A stretch of 7,351 nucleotides of DNA from Campylobacteraceae bacterium (GTDB taxonomy: Bacteria; Campylobacterota; Campylobacteria; Campylobacterales; Sulfurovaceae): NCBI GenBank assembly GCA_027002755.1, contig JALWZI010000080.1:1-7351 (forward strand), in the 5' to 3' direction. The notes beneath the pieces were generated by a model, which had not been told where the DNA came from, did not search any database, and saw only the letters and a list, made by a program, of their open reading frames with translations. The position numbers and the translations under genes were made by a program. Positions 1 to 6,227 of the stretch are shown here, in pieces (position 1 is the stretch's first letter; every line of letters starts with the position of its first letter).

Positions 1-497
1 ACCACCAGGACCGCCCGCAGATAGGAGGGGAGACGCCGTTTCTTGCTGTAGACCCTCTCCCCTTCGAGACAGGCGACGTTGAAGCCCCCCATCACCGCCG
101 GCGTGATATTGTCGGGATGGTGCTCGTAGCGCAGAGCGGTGTTGAGGATCTTGCGCTTGTTGTACTTGGCCCCGGCGGCGACATGGGCGGCGGTGATGGC
201 GGCGACGATCACCGCCGAGGAGCTTCCGAGCCCCCGGGAAATGGGGATACGGTTCGTGAACTCGAAGCGGAAGACCGGCTGCTTGCCCCCCGTGAGGCGC
301 CGGTACTGTTCGTTGAAGATATGGAGAAAGAGGGTGTTCTTTTTGATCTTGGGGTTGTCAGCCCCCTCCCCCTTGGTGGAGACACTCAGAAATCGGGAAG
401 GCTTGATGACGATCTCGTTGCGAAGATCGATGGCGAGCCCCAGGGTATCGAACCCCGGCCCCAGATTGGCACTCGTTGCGGGTACACTGATAAACAC
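1..497 (-). CDS. thrB: Homoserine kinase, partial (C-terminal part lies beyond the left edge)
   Basis: This GHMP-family kinase phosphorylates L-homoserine with ATP, the step before threonine synthase, in the cytoplasm. About 165 residues are visible, roughly the N-terminal half of a protein usually near 300 residues. The opening [15 protein letters not shown] (residues 6-20) is the family's N-terminal signature. The GHMP ATP-binding loop is [11 protein letters not shown] (85-95), and [13 protein letters not shown] (127-139) is the conserved HPDN segment. I place the start at a GTG (495-497), so the protein begins [11 protein letters not shown]. An ATG two bases upstream is out of frame. An AAAGG lies 7 bases before the GTG. 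The start is 9 bases after the TsaB-like stop, so the gene is probably co-transcribed with it. The reading frame is open to the window edge with no frameshift. The family call is seen directly in motifs; only the missing C-terminus is unknown. Confidence 0.95.
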   Translation of the reverse strand, partial: MFISVPATSANLGPGFDTLGLAIDLRNEIVIKPSRFLSVSTKGEGADNPKIKKNTLFLHIFNEQYRRLTGGKQPVFRFEFTNRIPISRGLGSSSAVIVAAITAAHVAAGAKYNKRKILNTALRYEHHPDNITPAVMGGFNVACLEGERVYSKKRRLPSYLRAVLV

Positions 498-506
498 ATC
501 GGGCCT

Positions 507-971
507 TTAGACGGCAGGCAGTCGATAGTCGGGCCGGTTTCCCGGCTCCCGTTCCAGTGCCTCCAGCGACGAGGGGAACGAGAACTCCTGCACAATGGTT
601 TCCTCGAGAGGTTGCGTAATTATAGTCTCTTTTTCTTTGACGAAATAGAGTCGGCCCATGGCCTTGAGAGGGCGGCCGCCGTTGAGGGCGAAGGCGCTGA
701 CCGCCCCGAAGGGGATCCCCCGCAAAAGCCGCAGGGTCTCCAGAGCGATGTAGGTGAGCTTGATCCCCATCTGGCTGCCGGGGCCGTTGACGTAGAGGAT
801 CTCGTCGAGTCCCTCTTCCACCAGACGGTCCAGCTCCGGCAGCAGGATCTCCGAAGCGTAACCGTCCCGCTCCCAGCTGCGCTGCAGCTTCCCTCCTTCG
901 TAGAGAGCGAACTGAAGGGGAGAGGCGACGGGGTTGATCAGGAGAGTCCGACTAGGCAAAACACCGCTCAT
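507..971 (-). CDS. Short TsaB-like protein (actin-like ATPase fold, N-terminal domain only)
   Basis: This 154-residue protein resembles the N-terminal half of TsaB, the partner of TsaD in making the t6A modification at position 37 of ANN-decoding tRNAs. The best evidence is GPGSQMGIKLTYIALETLR at 63-81, which matches the TsaB pattern GPGSFTGLRIG followed by a helix. It follows a beta-strand-rich start (LLINPVASPLQFALYEGGKL, 10-29), as in the first actin-like subdomain. Typical TsaB is about 230 residues, so the C-terminal subdomain is absent. The place between lpxC and thrB matches the small uncharacterised gene I recall at this site in Campylobacter (Cj0133), so the short form looks ancestral to the lineage and not a recent truncation. 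The ATG start overlaps the lpxC end by 20 bases and has GGAG 8 bases upstream. A TTG five codons in is a weaker alternative. Whether it works in t6A synthesis is inference. Confidence 0.75.
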   Translation of the reverse strand: MSGVLPSRTLLINPVASPLQFALYEGGKLQRSWERDGYASEILLPELDRLVEEGLDEILYVNGPGSQMGIKLTYIALETLRLLRGIPFGAVSAFALNGGRPLKAMGRLYFVKEKETIITQPLEETIVQEFSFPSSLEALEREPGNRPDYRLPAV

Positions 972-1836
972 AGTGGGGACTCCGGATCTGCTCCAGAGCC
1001 ACCACCTCGTAGTTCTCCGCTTCGGCCAGCAGTTTCTTCGTGAGCCGATGGTTGAGATCGTGGCTGCCGGCGAAGGAGCGGTAGCGGCCCAGCAGGTTGT
1101 GCCCTGTCACCATCATGTCCCCCATGGCGTCGAGGATCTTGTGGCGGACGAACTCGTCGGAGTACCGCAGCCCCTCGGGATTGAGGACCTTGTGTTCGTC
1201 CAGGCCGATGGCGTTTTTCAGGCTGGCTCCCAGAGCGAGGTTCTGACTCTGAAGGTACTGGATATCCCGGGCGAAACCAAAGGTCCTGGCCCGGGCGATC
1301 TCCTCCATATAGCTGCTCAGGGTGAAATCGAAACGGAAACGCTGACGGCCGATGGCGGGATGGTCGAAATCGATCTCGAAATCGAAGGAGATCTCCTCGG
1401 AGGGCTCCAGCCGGACATACTTCTCCCCCTCCCGGATCTCCACCGGACGGCGGATCTTCAGAAAGCGTTTGGGGCGTTCCTGCGTGCGGATCCCCGCCTC
1501 CTGCAGCAGCAGACAGAAGGAGACGGCACTGCCGTCCATGATGGGCATTTCATTGCCCTCCAGGACGATCCGGAGATTGTCGATCCCGTGGGCGTAGAGG
1601 GCCGAAAGGAAATGCTCGATGGTGGAGATGTAGCCGTCGGGGGCTCCGATGACCGTGGCCATCCGGGTATCGATGACGGCGGAGGGGCTGAGGGGGATGC
1701 TCCGGCCCAGGTCGCTGCGGTAGAAGATGATGCCGCTGTCGGCATCGAGAGGCTCGATCCTCAGACGGATCGATTCGCCCTTGTGAAGGCCGATTCCCAC
1801 CACTTCGGTGGGTTTGGCGATGGTCCGCTGGTGCAT
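952..1836 (-). CDS. lpxC: UDP-3-O-acyl-N-acetylglucosamine deacetylase
   Basis: LpxC is the zinc deacetylase that commits UDP-3-O-acyl-GlcNAc to lipid A synthesis, in the cytoplasm. From the start chosen here it is 294 residues, close to the usual family length. It opens with QRTIAKPTEVVGIGLHKGE (3-21), the standard LpxC N-terminus. The zinc and catalytic residues are visible: E74-H75 in STIEHFLSAL, H232 and D236 in FVRHKILDAMGD, and the catalytic H259 in FAGSHDLNH. The RTFGF segment is at 184-188. Reading could begin 13 codons earlier at 1875, but those codons are not LpxC-like and directly follow a TATAAT. The ATG at 1834-1836 has GAAGGG 5 bases upstream. A separate promoter in the gap before the gene is likely. 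The end overlaps the TsaB-like gene by 20 bases. The presence of LpxC indicates a Gram-negative outer membrane with lipid A. Confidence 0.97.
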   Translation of the reverse strand: MHQRTIAKPTEVVGIGLHKGESIRLRIEPLDADSGIIFYRSDLGRSIPLSPSAVIDTRMATVIGAPDGYISTIEHFLSALYAHGIDNLRIVLEGNEMPIMDGSAVSFCLLLQEAGIRTQERPKRFLKIRRPVEIREGEKYVRLEPSEEISFDFEIDFDHPAIGRQRFRFDFTLSSYMEEIARARTFGFARDIQYLQSQNLALGASLKNAIGLDEHKVLNPEGLRYSDEFVRHKILDAMGDMMVTGHNLLGRYRSFAGSHDLNHRLTKKLLAEAENYEVVALEQIRSPHYERCFA

Positions 1837-1841
1837 TCCTT

Positions 1842-1847
1842 CCCTTC
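1842..1847 (-). promoter_or_regulatory. Ribosome binding site deciding the lpxC start
   Basis: On the minus strand GAAGGG lies 5 bases before the ATG at 1834-1836. The upstream in-frame ATG at 1873-1875 abuts the -10 box and has no comparable site. This supports the shorter 294-residue LpxC. Confidence 0.7.
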
Positions 1848-1875
1848 TTGCCGCTCGGGCGGAGTTGTTGGACAT

Positions 1876-1881
1876 ATTATA
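1876..1881 (-). promoter_or_regulatory. Candidate sigma-70 -10 box for lpxC-tsaB-thrB
   Basis: Read on the minus strand, the sequence is GGCTATAAT, a perfect TATAAT in an AT-rich stretch just after the M23 gene stop (1894-1896). The expected transcription start, about 7 bases downstream near 1869, gives a leader of roughly 33 bases that includes the lpxC ribosome binding site. No good TTGACA lies at a 16-18 base spacing, but Campylobacterota promoters commonly lack a conserved -35 box. The box is seen in the sequence; its activity is inference. Confidence 0.55.
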
Positions 1882-1893
1882 GCCAAATTTTCA

Positions 1894-3297
1894 TCAACGC
1901 TTTTTGGCCCGGCCGATGATCCGATCCGCTTCCCGGAAGACGGCGTCGATATGGCCTTTGATCCAGTTCTGTTTCATCCAGTCCATGGGCAGGACCTCCA
2001 CGCCCTGGACCAGGACCCCGAAATGGAGGTGATCTCCCAGGGCCAGACCGGTCATCCCGGTCCGGGCGATCACCTGTCCGGCCCGGACATGCTCTTTTTC
2101 GCTCACCAGGACCGAGGAGCAGTGGCCGTAGAGCGTGTAGAGACCGAAGCCGTGATCCAGGATCGGCATATTGCCGTAGATGCCGTTGTAGCCGGCGAAA
2201 ACCACCGTCGCCGGATTGGAGCTGACGATCGGCGCATGGCTGACACTGGCCAGGTCATACCCCAGATGGTAGGAGAGAGAGACCTCCCGGTTGCGGTCCC
2301 GATAATAGTAGTGGCGTTCATCCCCGAAATCGGCGACCCGTTTGCCGCTCTTGAGGGGATAGAAGGCTTTGAGCCGCCAGCGGGAGAAATCCACGGGACT
2401 GGGCAGTGCGGTCGATCGGTGGATCAGCTCTTCGTTACGCCGGCGCATCCCCTCGTTGACCGCTTTGAAACGTTTGAGCGGGTCGGTGATCGCCGCGACT
2501 TTCTCATCCTGCCGGGCGATCTCGGCGATCTTGCCGCGGAGGAAACGATCACTCAGGCGGATCCAGGAGACCCGGTAGCTCCTGCCGATACGTTCGAAGG
2601 CGATCTTCTGCTCGGTCCGGTTGCCGGCCTTGTCCACCGCCACCACTTTCGGGTCGAAGATCTCGTCACGGAACGGCCAGGCCAGCAGCGTGGCCCAATA
2701 GCCTTTGGCCCGGTAGGGGAGGACCCGGAAGCGCTTTTTTCCCACCTGAACATAGACATCCTTCAGATGCTCGTCCGTCGCCCGAAAGATCACCAGACCG
2801 CTGCCGCCCCTCACCACACTGGGGCTCCGGGCGACGATCCCCACTCTCGGTGGACGGGTATCCACCAGAACTTTCGCTTCCGACAGAGCGACATTTCCCC
2901 GCCCCAGATTCCAAAGGCTGCGGTCTCTCACCTCTATCATGAGATGCCAGGGGGCCTTTTGGGGATCGAGTCCGCTCTGTTTGGGAAGCGTGACGGCGAT
3001 CTCGCTCTCACGGACCGGTGTCGTGAAGCTTCCCGAAGCGACGGTCAGCTCCTGCTTCCCATCACTGAGGACCGCCCGATAGCTTCCCAGCCCCTGCTCA
3101 TCCCGAATCGCTACTTTGATCGTCTTGCCAGGCGCCCAGAAAAAGCTCGGCTTCAGCTCCACCGAGGGAGGGATCCGCTCGAAGCGGGGGGAGAGAAAGA
3201 GATAGCCCGCCACGCCGGCGGCCAGAAGGAGAAGCAGCAGCCAGAGCCAGCCTCCCCGTTTTTTGCGTCGGCGTCCGTATCCGTAGTTGCGTCTCAT
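1894..3297 (-). CDS. Membrane-anchored M23 (LytM) family metallopeptidase
   Basis: This 467-residue protein is probably a periplasmic zinc endopeptidase that cuts peptidoglycan cross-links. A basic N-terminus (RRRKKR, residues 9-14) precedes one hydrophobic segment (about 17-35), typical of an inner-membrane anchor with the rest outside. Residues about 40-240 are beta-rich and look like two Ig-like modules (a second one begins near DTRPPRVGIVARSPS, 146-160). A charged, probably helical linker follows (about 245-295). The M23 domain fills about 315-440 with all zinc and catalytic motifs intact: H344 and D348 in HLGYD, H392 in LYGHCS, and H423 and H425 in GDHLHFG. It therefore looks active. The ATG overlaps the stop of the upstream phosphoesterase (ATGA), and its own ribosome site is poor (GGAG 13 bases away), so translation is probably coupled. 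An M23 gene directly before lpxC recalls Campylobacter Cj0131-Cj0132. A role in cell shape or division is inferred from the family. Confidence 0.9.
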   Translation of the reverse strand: MRRNYGYGRRRKKRGGWLWLLLLLLAAGVAGYLFLSPRFERIPPSVELKPSFFWAPGKTIKVAIRDEQGLGSYRAVLSDGKQELTVASGSFTTPVRESEIAVTLPKQSGLDPQKAPWHLMIEVRDRSLWNLGRGNVALSEAKVLVDTRPPRVGIVARSPSVVRGGSGLVIFRATDEHLKDVYVQVGKKRFRVLPYRAKGYWATLLAWPFRDEIFDPKVVAVDKAGNRTEQKIAFERIGRSYRVSWIRLSDRFLRGKIAEIARQDEKVAAITDPLKRFKAVNEGMRRRNEELIHRSTALPSPVDFSRWRLKAFYPLKSGKRVADFGDERHYYYRDRNREVSLSYHLGYDLASVSHAPIVSSNPATVVFAGYNGIYGNMPILDHGFGLYTLYGHCSSVLVSEKEHVRAGQVIARTGMTGLALGDHLHFGVLVQGVEVLPMDWMKQNWIKGHIDAVFREADRIIGRAKKR

Positions 3298-4277
3298 CGT
3301 GTCGTTATGACTCCTTCCTCTTTGATCCGTTCCAGGAGCCGTTCGATCAGCTCCCGGCTCTGCAGCCTATCCGTCTCGAACCCGGCGGCGACGGTGTGCC
3401 CTCCGCCCCCGAAGGCTCGGGCGATCCGCATCACGTCAGCTCCTTTGGAGCGCAGCGAGACTTTGCGGCTGTTTCGGCGTTCCACCACCAGGATCGCCAC
3501 CTCCACCGTCACCAGAGAGCGGGCGTAGTCCACGATCCCGTCCAAATCGTCGTACCGGGCCCCGGTCGCTTCGAGATCCTCCCGGGTGACCGTCATCACC
3601 GCCACCTGCCCTCCCAGATAGAGCTGCAGCGATTCCAGGGCCCTGCCCAAAACCCGCAGCGATGCCAGGGAACGGCGCTGCAGCATCGCCTGGGCCACGC
3701 TGCCGGGCTCCACCCCCAGAGCGATCAGCTCCCTGGCCACTTCGAAACTCTCTTCGCTGACATTGGCGGTGGTGAAGTAACGGGTGTCGGAGATGAGCGC
3801 CGCGTAAAAAGCCTCGGCGCTGCCCCGGGGTATCTCGAAAAGGGGCTCCAGAAACCGGTAGGCCACCTCGGAGCTGCTCACCGCCTCCGGCCGGACCAGG
3901 TTGAGGGTGCCGAAACGTGTATTGCTGGGGTGATGATCGATATTGACGATCCGGCGCCCTTCCAGGTCGAAACCCAGCCGGTCCAGGCTGCCGCAGTCGC
4001 AGGAGATGATCAGCGAATCGTCATAGTCGATCTTGTGTTTGATCCGCCCGAACCCTTCGAGAAAATCGAGATGCCTCGGGAGCTCACGGGTCGCGTTGGC
4101 GATCTCCACCCGGTACCCCTCTTTTTTGAGGAGGAGGTAGAGTCCCAGGGAGGTCCCGATGGCATCGGCGTCGGGGTGGATATGGGAGAGGATGCTGACG
4201 GCGGAATGATCTCCCAGAAGCTGGAGAAACTGCTCCCGCTCCCTCGGAGAGAAATGGAGTTTCCGATCCCGGCTCAC
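3294..4277 (-). CDS. DHH/DHHA1 family phosphoesterase, NrnA-like (oligoribonuclease / pAp phosphatase)
   Basis: This 327-residue cytoplasmic protein belongs to the DHH phosphoesterases. NrnA-type members degrade short RNA oligonucleotides and dephosphorylate 3'-phosphoadenosine 5'-phosphate using divalent metal. The DHH domain shows SHIHPDADAIGTSLG (31-45; H32, D36, D38), the acidic CDCGS (93-97), the name-giving D114-H115-H116 in NIDHHPSNTRFG, and D164 in LISDTRYF. The C-terminal DHHA1 domain ends in FGGGGHTVAAGF (289-300), the substrate-binding glycine-rich loop. I choose a GTG start (4275-4277) that overlaps the nadC stop as GTGA, with AAGG 7 bases upstream. The frame stays open for 86 further codons upstream, but that part lies inside nadC and is arginine/glycine/proline-rich shadow sequence. 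The length fits the family. Position after nadC suggests a shared link to nucleotide metabolism; the exact substrate cannot be read from sequence. Confidence 0.9.
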   Translation of the reverse strand: MSRDRKLHFSPREREQFLQLLGDHSAVSILSHIHPDADAIGTSLGLYLLLKKEGYRVEIANATRELPRHLDFLEGFGRIKHKIDYDDSLIISCDCGSLDRLGFDLEGRRIVNIDHHPSNTRFGTLNLVRPEAVSSSEVAYRFLEPLFEIPRGSAEAFYAALISDTRYFTTANVSEESFEVARELIALGVEPGSVAQAMLQRRSLASLRVLGRALESLQLYLGGQVAVMTVTREDLEATGARYDDLDGIVDYARSLVTVEVAILVVERRNSRKVSLRSKGADVMRIARAFGGGGHTVAAGFETDRLQSRELIERLLERIKEEGVITTR

Positions 4278-5110
4278 GCTTCGACCTTCATGGAGAGGTC
4301 GGGCCAGGTCGCCTGATGGATGATGCTGCCGGAGCTGACGGCATCCACGCCGGTCTCTGCGATGGAACGGATCGTCTCGAGCGTGACGTTGCCGCTGGCT
4401 TCGAGGAGGACATGGGGGAAGCGGGTGTCGCGCAGTGCCACCACTTCCCGGGTCGTCGCGAGGTCCATGTTGTCGCACATGACGATATCGGCTCCCGCCT
4501 CCATCGCCCGACGGGCCATCTCCAGGTCCTCGCACTCGATCTCCACCTTGGCGGTGAAGGGGATCCTGCGCCGCACCTCTTTCATGAACCGGTCCAGATC
4601 TTCGATGGTCCGCAGGTGGGTATCCTTGAGCATCAGGCAGTCATCCAGCCCCATGCGGTGGTTCTGCCCGCCGCCGCAGCGCACGGCGTATTTCTCGAAG
4701 GCCCGCAGTCCGGGACGGGTCTTGCGGGTATCGAGGAGCACACAATCGGTGCCTTCCAGTTCGGCGACGTACCGGGCCGTCAGGGTGGCGATGCCGCTGG
4801 CGTGGAGGGCTAGATCGAGGATCGTCCGCTCCAGAGCCAGCAGATCCCTCGACTCGCCGGAGACCTCCAGAAGCCGATCCCCGGGAGCGAAACGCTCACC
4901 GTCCCGGACCCTCCACTCCAGATCCAGCGGGTAGATCCCCGCCAGCGCCTCGATATACTCCCGGCCGGCGAAGACCCCTTCGCTTTTGGCCAGGATGTAG
5001 GCGCGGACCGGACGGGACTCGGTGATCCGGGCGAAGAGATCCCCCCGTCCCAGATCCTCCTCGACGGCACGGCGGACGAAATCTTCGATCAGACACTGAG
5101 AGACGGTCAT
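4274..5110 (-). CDS. nadC: Nicotinate-nucleotide pyrophosphorylase (quinolinate phosphoribosyltransferase, carboxylating)
   Basis: NadC joins quinolinate to PRPP, releasing CO2 and pyrophosphate, to give nicotinate mononucleotide in the de novo NAD pathway. The 278-residue length is normal. Recognisable motifs are EEDLGRGDLF (17-26), the helix with HASGIATLTARYV (103-115), the substrate-binding DTRKTRPGLRAFEKYAV (127-143), HRMGLDDCLMLKDTH (151-165; K162), MCDNM (211-215), EASGN (237-241) and the phosphate-binding SSGSIIH (259-265). No key residue seems missing. The ATG (5108-5110) overlaps the nadA stop as ATGA and has GGAG 5 bases upstream, so it is coupled to NadA, which makes its substrate. 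Its own stop overlaps the next gene's GTG. The enzyme is cytoplasmic and expected to work as a dimer or hexamer of dimers, as in the family. Confidence 0.97.
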   Translation of the reverse strand: MTVSQCLIEDFVRRAVEEDLGRGDLFARITESRPVRAYILAKSEGVFAGREYIEALAGIYPLDLEWRVRDGERFAPGDRLLEVSGESRDLLALERTILDLALHASGIATLTARYVAELEGTDCVLLDTRKTRPGLRAFEKYAVRCGGGQNHRMGLDDCLMLKDTHLRTIEDLDRFMKEVRRRIPFTAKVEIECEDLEMARRAMEAGADIVMCDNMDLATTREVVALRDTRFPHVLLEASGNVTLETIRSIAETGVDAVSSGSIIHQATWPDLSMKVEA

Positions 5111-6102
5111 CGGATCTCCAGCATACGTTCCAGGGCGAGACGGGCGTAGTGGACCGTCTCCTCCTCCACGTGGATCTCGTTGAGGGGAGTGCCCTCTTCG
5201 ATGGATTTGAGGGCGCGGTAGAGATCCTCCAGGGTCGTTTCATTCATCGTCGGGCACTCGGGCTTGGTGGAGGAGAGGACATAGGTGTTTTTCTTGCGCA
5301 TACGGTGGACCAGATTGTATTCGGTCCCCACCGCCACCTTCTGCTCGGGATCGAGTTCGTTGACATAGTTGATCAGCTGGGAGGTGGAGCCGACGAAATC
5401 GGCTGCCTGGACCACCTTGGGATCGCATTCGGGGTGGACGGCGATCCTGATGCCCGGGTATTTGCGCCGGTAGAAGTTGACATCGTCCACGGTAAAGAGC
5501 TGATGGACGGAGCAGAAACCGTTGAAGCAGAGCACGTCCGCCGCTTTGGGATCGCACCCCTCTTCACCGACGACGCAGGACTTGAGCCCCATCATATTGG
5601 CCACGTTCTGCCCAAGACAGCGGTCGGGAACGAAGAGGATCTTCTTGCCGCTCTCGAGGCCTTTCTCGATGATCTTGACGGCGTTGGAGCTGGTACAGAC
5701 CAGACCGCCCATCTTGCCGACCTTGGCCTTGACGGTAGCATCGGAATTGATATAGGTGATGGGGAGGAGGTCCTCCCGGCTCACTCCGCCCTTTTCGATC
5801 GCTTCGACGGTATCGTCATAGTAGCTGCCGTCGATCATCCGCGCCATGGCGCAGCAGGCGATCTTGGGCATGAGCACCCGCTTCTCGGGAGCGATCACCT
5901 TGACGCTCTGCCCCATGAAACCCACGCCGCAGAAGACCACCCAGGGGTTCGTGTCGGCCTGGCAGCGGCGGGCCAGTTCCAGACTGTCTCCGGTAATGTC
6001 GGCCATCTCGAAAACTTCGTCCCGCTGATAGTAGTGGGCCACCACCGTCACGGGAAGCTCTTTTTTCAGGCGCTCGATCTCGGCGCGATAGTCGATACTC
6101 AT
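5107..6102 (-). CDS. nadA: Quinolinate synthase
   Basis: NadA condenses iminoaspartate with dihydroxyacetone phosphate to quinolinate with the help of a [4Fe-4S] cluster, in the cytoplasm. The protein is 331 residues from the start used here. Family features are VVAHYYQRDEVFEMADITGDS (20-40), ACCAMARM (82-89), CTSSNA (136-141), FVPDRCLGQN (157-166), NGFCSVH (194-200), HPEC (223-226) and PECPTMNETTLEDL (281-294). By alignment to known NadA, C84, C197 and C283 are the likely cluster ligands. There are twelve cysteines in all, and no C-terminal CxxC pair as in E. coli. The frame extends 14 codons upstream to a GTG at 6144, but that stretch contains the -10 box. The ATG at 6100-6102 has AAAGGTGG 8 bases upstream. 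It is the first gene of the minus-strand operon. The nadB partner is not in this window. Confidence 0.97.
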   Translation of the reverse strand: MSIDYRAEIERLKKELPVTVVAHYYQRDEVFEMADITGDSLELARRCQADTNPWVVFCGVGFMGQSVKVIAPEKRVLMPKIACCAMARMIDGSYYDDTVEAIEKGGVSREDLLPITYINSDATVKAKVGKMGGLVCTSSNAVKIIEKGLESGKKILFVPDRCLGQNVANMMGLKSCVVGEEGCDPKAADVLCFNGFCSVHQLFTVDDVNFYRRKYPGIRIAVHPECDPKVVQAADFVGSTSQLINYVNELDPEQKVAVGTEYNLVHRMRKKNTYVLSSTKPECPTMNETTLEDLYRALKSIEEGTPLNEIHVEEETVHYARLALERMLEIR

Positions 6103-6110
6103 TGCTTGGA

Positions 6111-6118
6111 CCACCTTT
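6111..6118 (-). promoter_or_regulatory. Strong ribosome binding site deciding the nadA start
   Basis: AAAGGTGG on the minus strand sits 8 bases before the ATG at 6100-6102. It is the best Shine-Dalgarno match in the window and rules in the 331-residue NadA over the longer GTG-initiated frame. Confidence 0.75.
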
Positions 6119-6135
6119 GTGTTGGAAATTCCTGA

Positions 6136-6141
6136 ATTATA
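6136..6141 (-). promoter_or_regulatory. Candidate -10 box of the nadA operon promoter
   Basis: The minus strand reads GTGTATAATTC, with a perfect TATAAT. A transcription start near 6129-6130 would give a leader of about 27 bases containing the nadA ribosome binding site. There is no TTGACA; the -35 position, 17 bases upstream, is T-rich (ATTTTA). A small dyad GGAAATTCC (6124-6132) falls on the expected start point and could be an operator, but it is short. Confidence 0.6.
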
Positions 6142-6158
6142 CACTATTCGTTTTTGGG

Positions 6159-6164
6159 TAAAAT
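6159..6164 (+). promoter_or_regulatory. Candidate -10 box of the plsY-folB promoter
   Basis: TAAAAT within GGGTAAAATAGCG matches the -10 consensus at 5 of 6 positions and is preceded by a T run (6151-6155), as is common for Campylobacterota. Transcription would start near 6171 and give a leader of about 57 bases before the plsY GTG. A second, weaker candidate is the A-rich TAAAAA at 6191-6196. Confidence 0.45.
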
Positions 6165-6214
6165 AGCGATCCGAAAACGAAACCCTATCGTAAAAAAATT
6201 ACCCCGTACAGAAC

Positions 6215-6220
6215 GAAAGG
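6215..6220 (+). promoter_or_regulatory. Ribosome binding site of plsY
   Basis: GAAAGG lies 7 bases before the GTG at 6228-6230. No ATG in frame occurs nearby, so this site supports GTG initiation. Confidence 0.65.
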
Positions 6221-6227
6221 TCTCTTT

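Noticed and set aside
117..1043. A 308-codon plus-strand frame opposite thrB and the TsaB-like gene
   Set aside because: It crosses three clear minus-strand genes and encodes acidic low-complexity sequence with no family resemblance.
934..3528. An 864-codon open frame on the plus strand opposite lpxC, the M23 gene and part of the DHH gene
   Set aside because: It is in codon register with lpxC and the M23 gene on the other strand. It stays open because those GC-rich genes avoid TTA, CTA and TCA codons. Its product is a low-complexity Asp/Gly/Pro/His-rich sequence without any known motif, while the minus-strand proteins carry complete active sites.
4278..4535. An 86-codon upstream extension of the DHH phosphoesterase
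   Set aside because: It lies wholly inside nadC in another frame, is Arg/Gly/Pro-rich, and gives a protein much longer than the family. The GTG overlapping the nadC stop fits better.
5149..6135. A 328-codon plus-strand frame opposite nadA
   Set aside because: It is a shadow of nadA codons, rich in Asp, Gly, His and Val, with no motif and no ribosome binding site. NadA is unmistakable.
6103..6144. A longer NadA starting at the GTG 14 codons upstream
   Set aside because: The extension contains the TATAAT box and lacks a ribosome binding site, whereas the ATG at 6102 has a strong one and gives the usual N-terminus.
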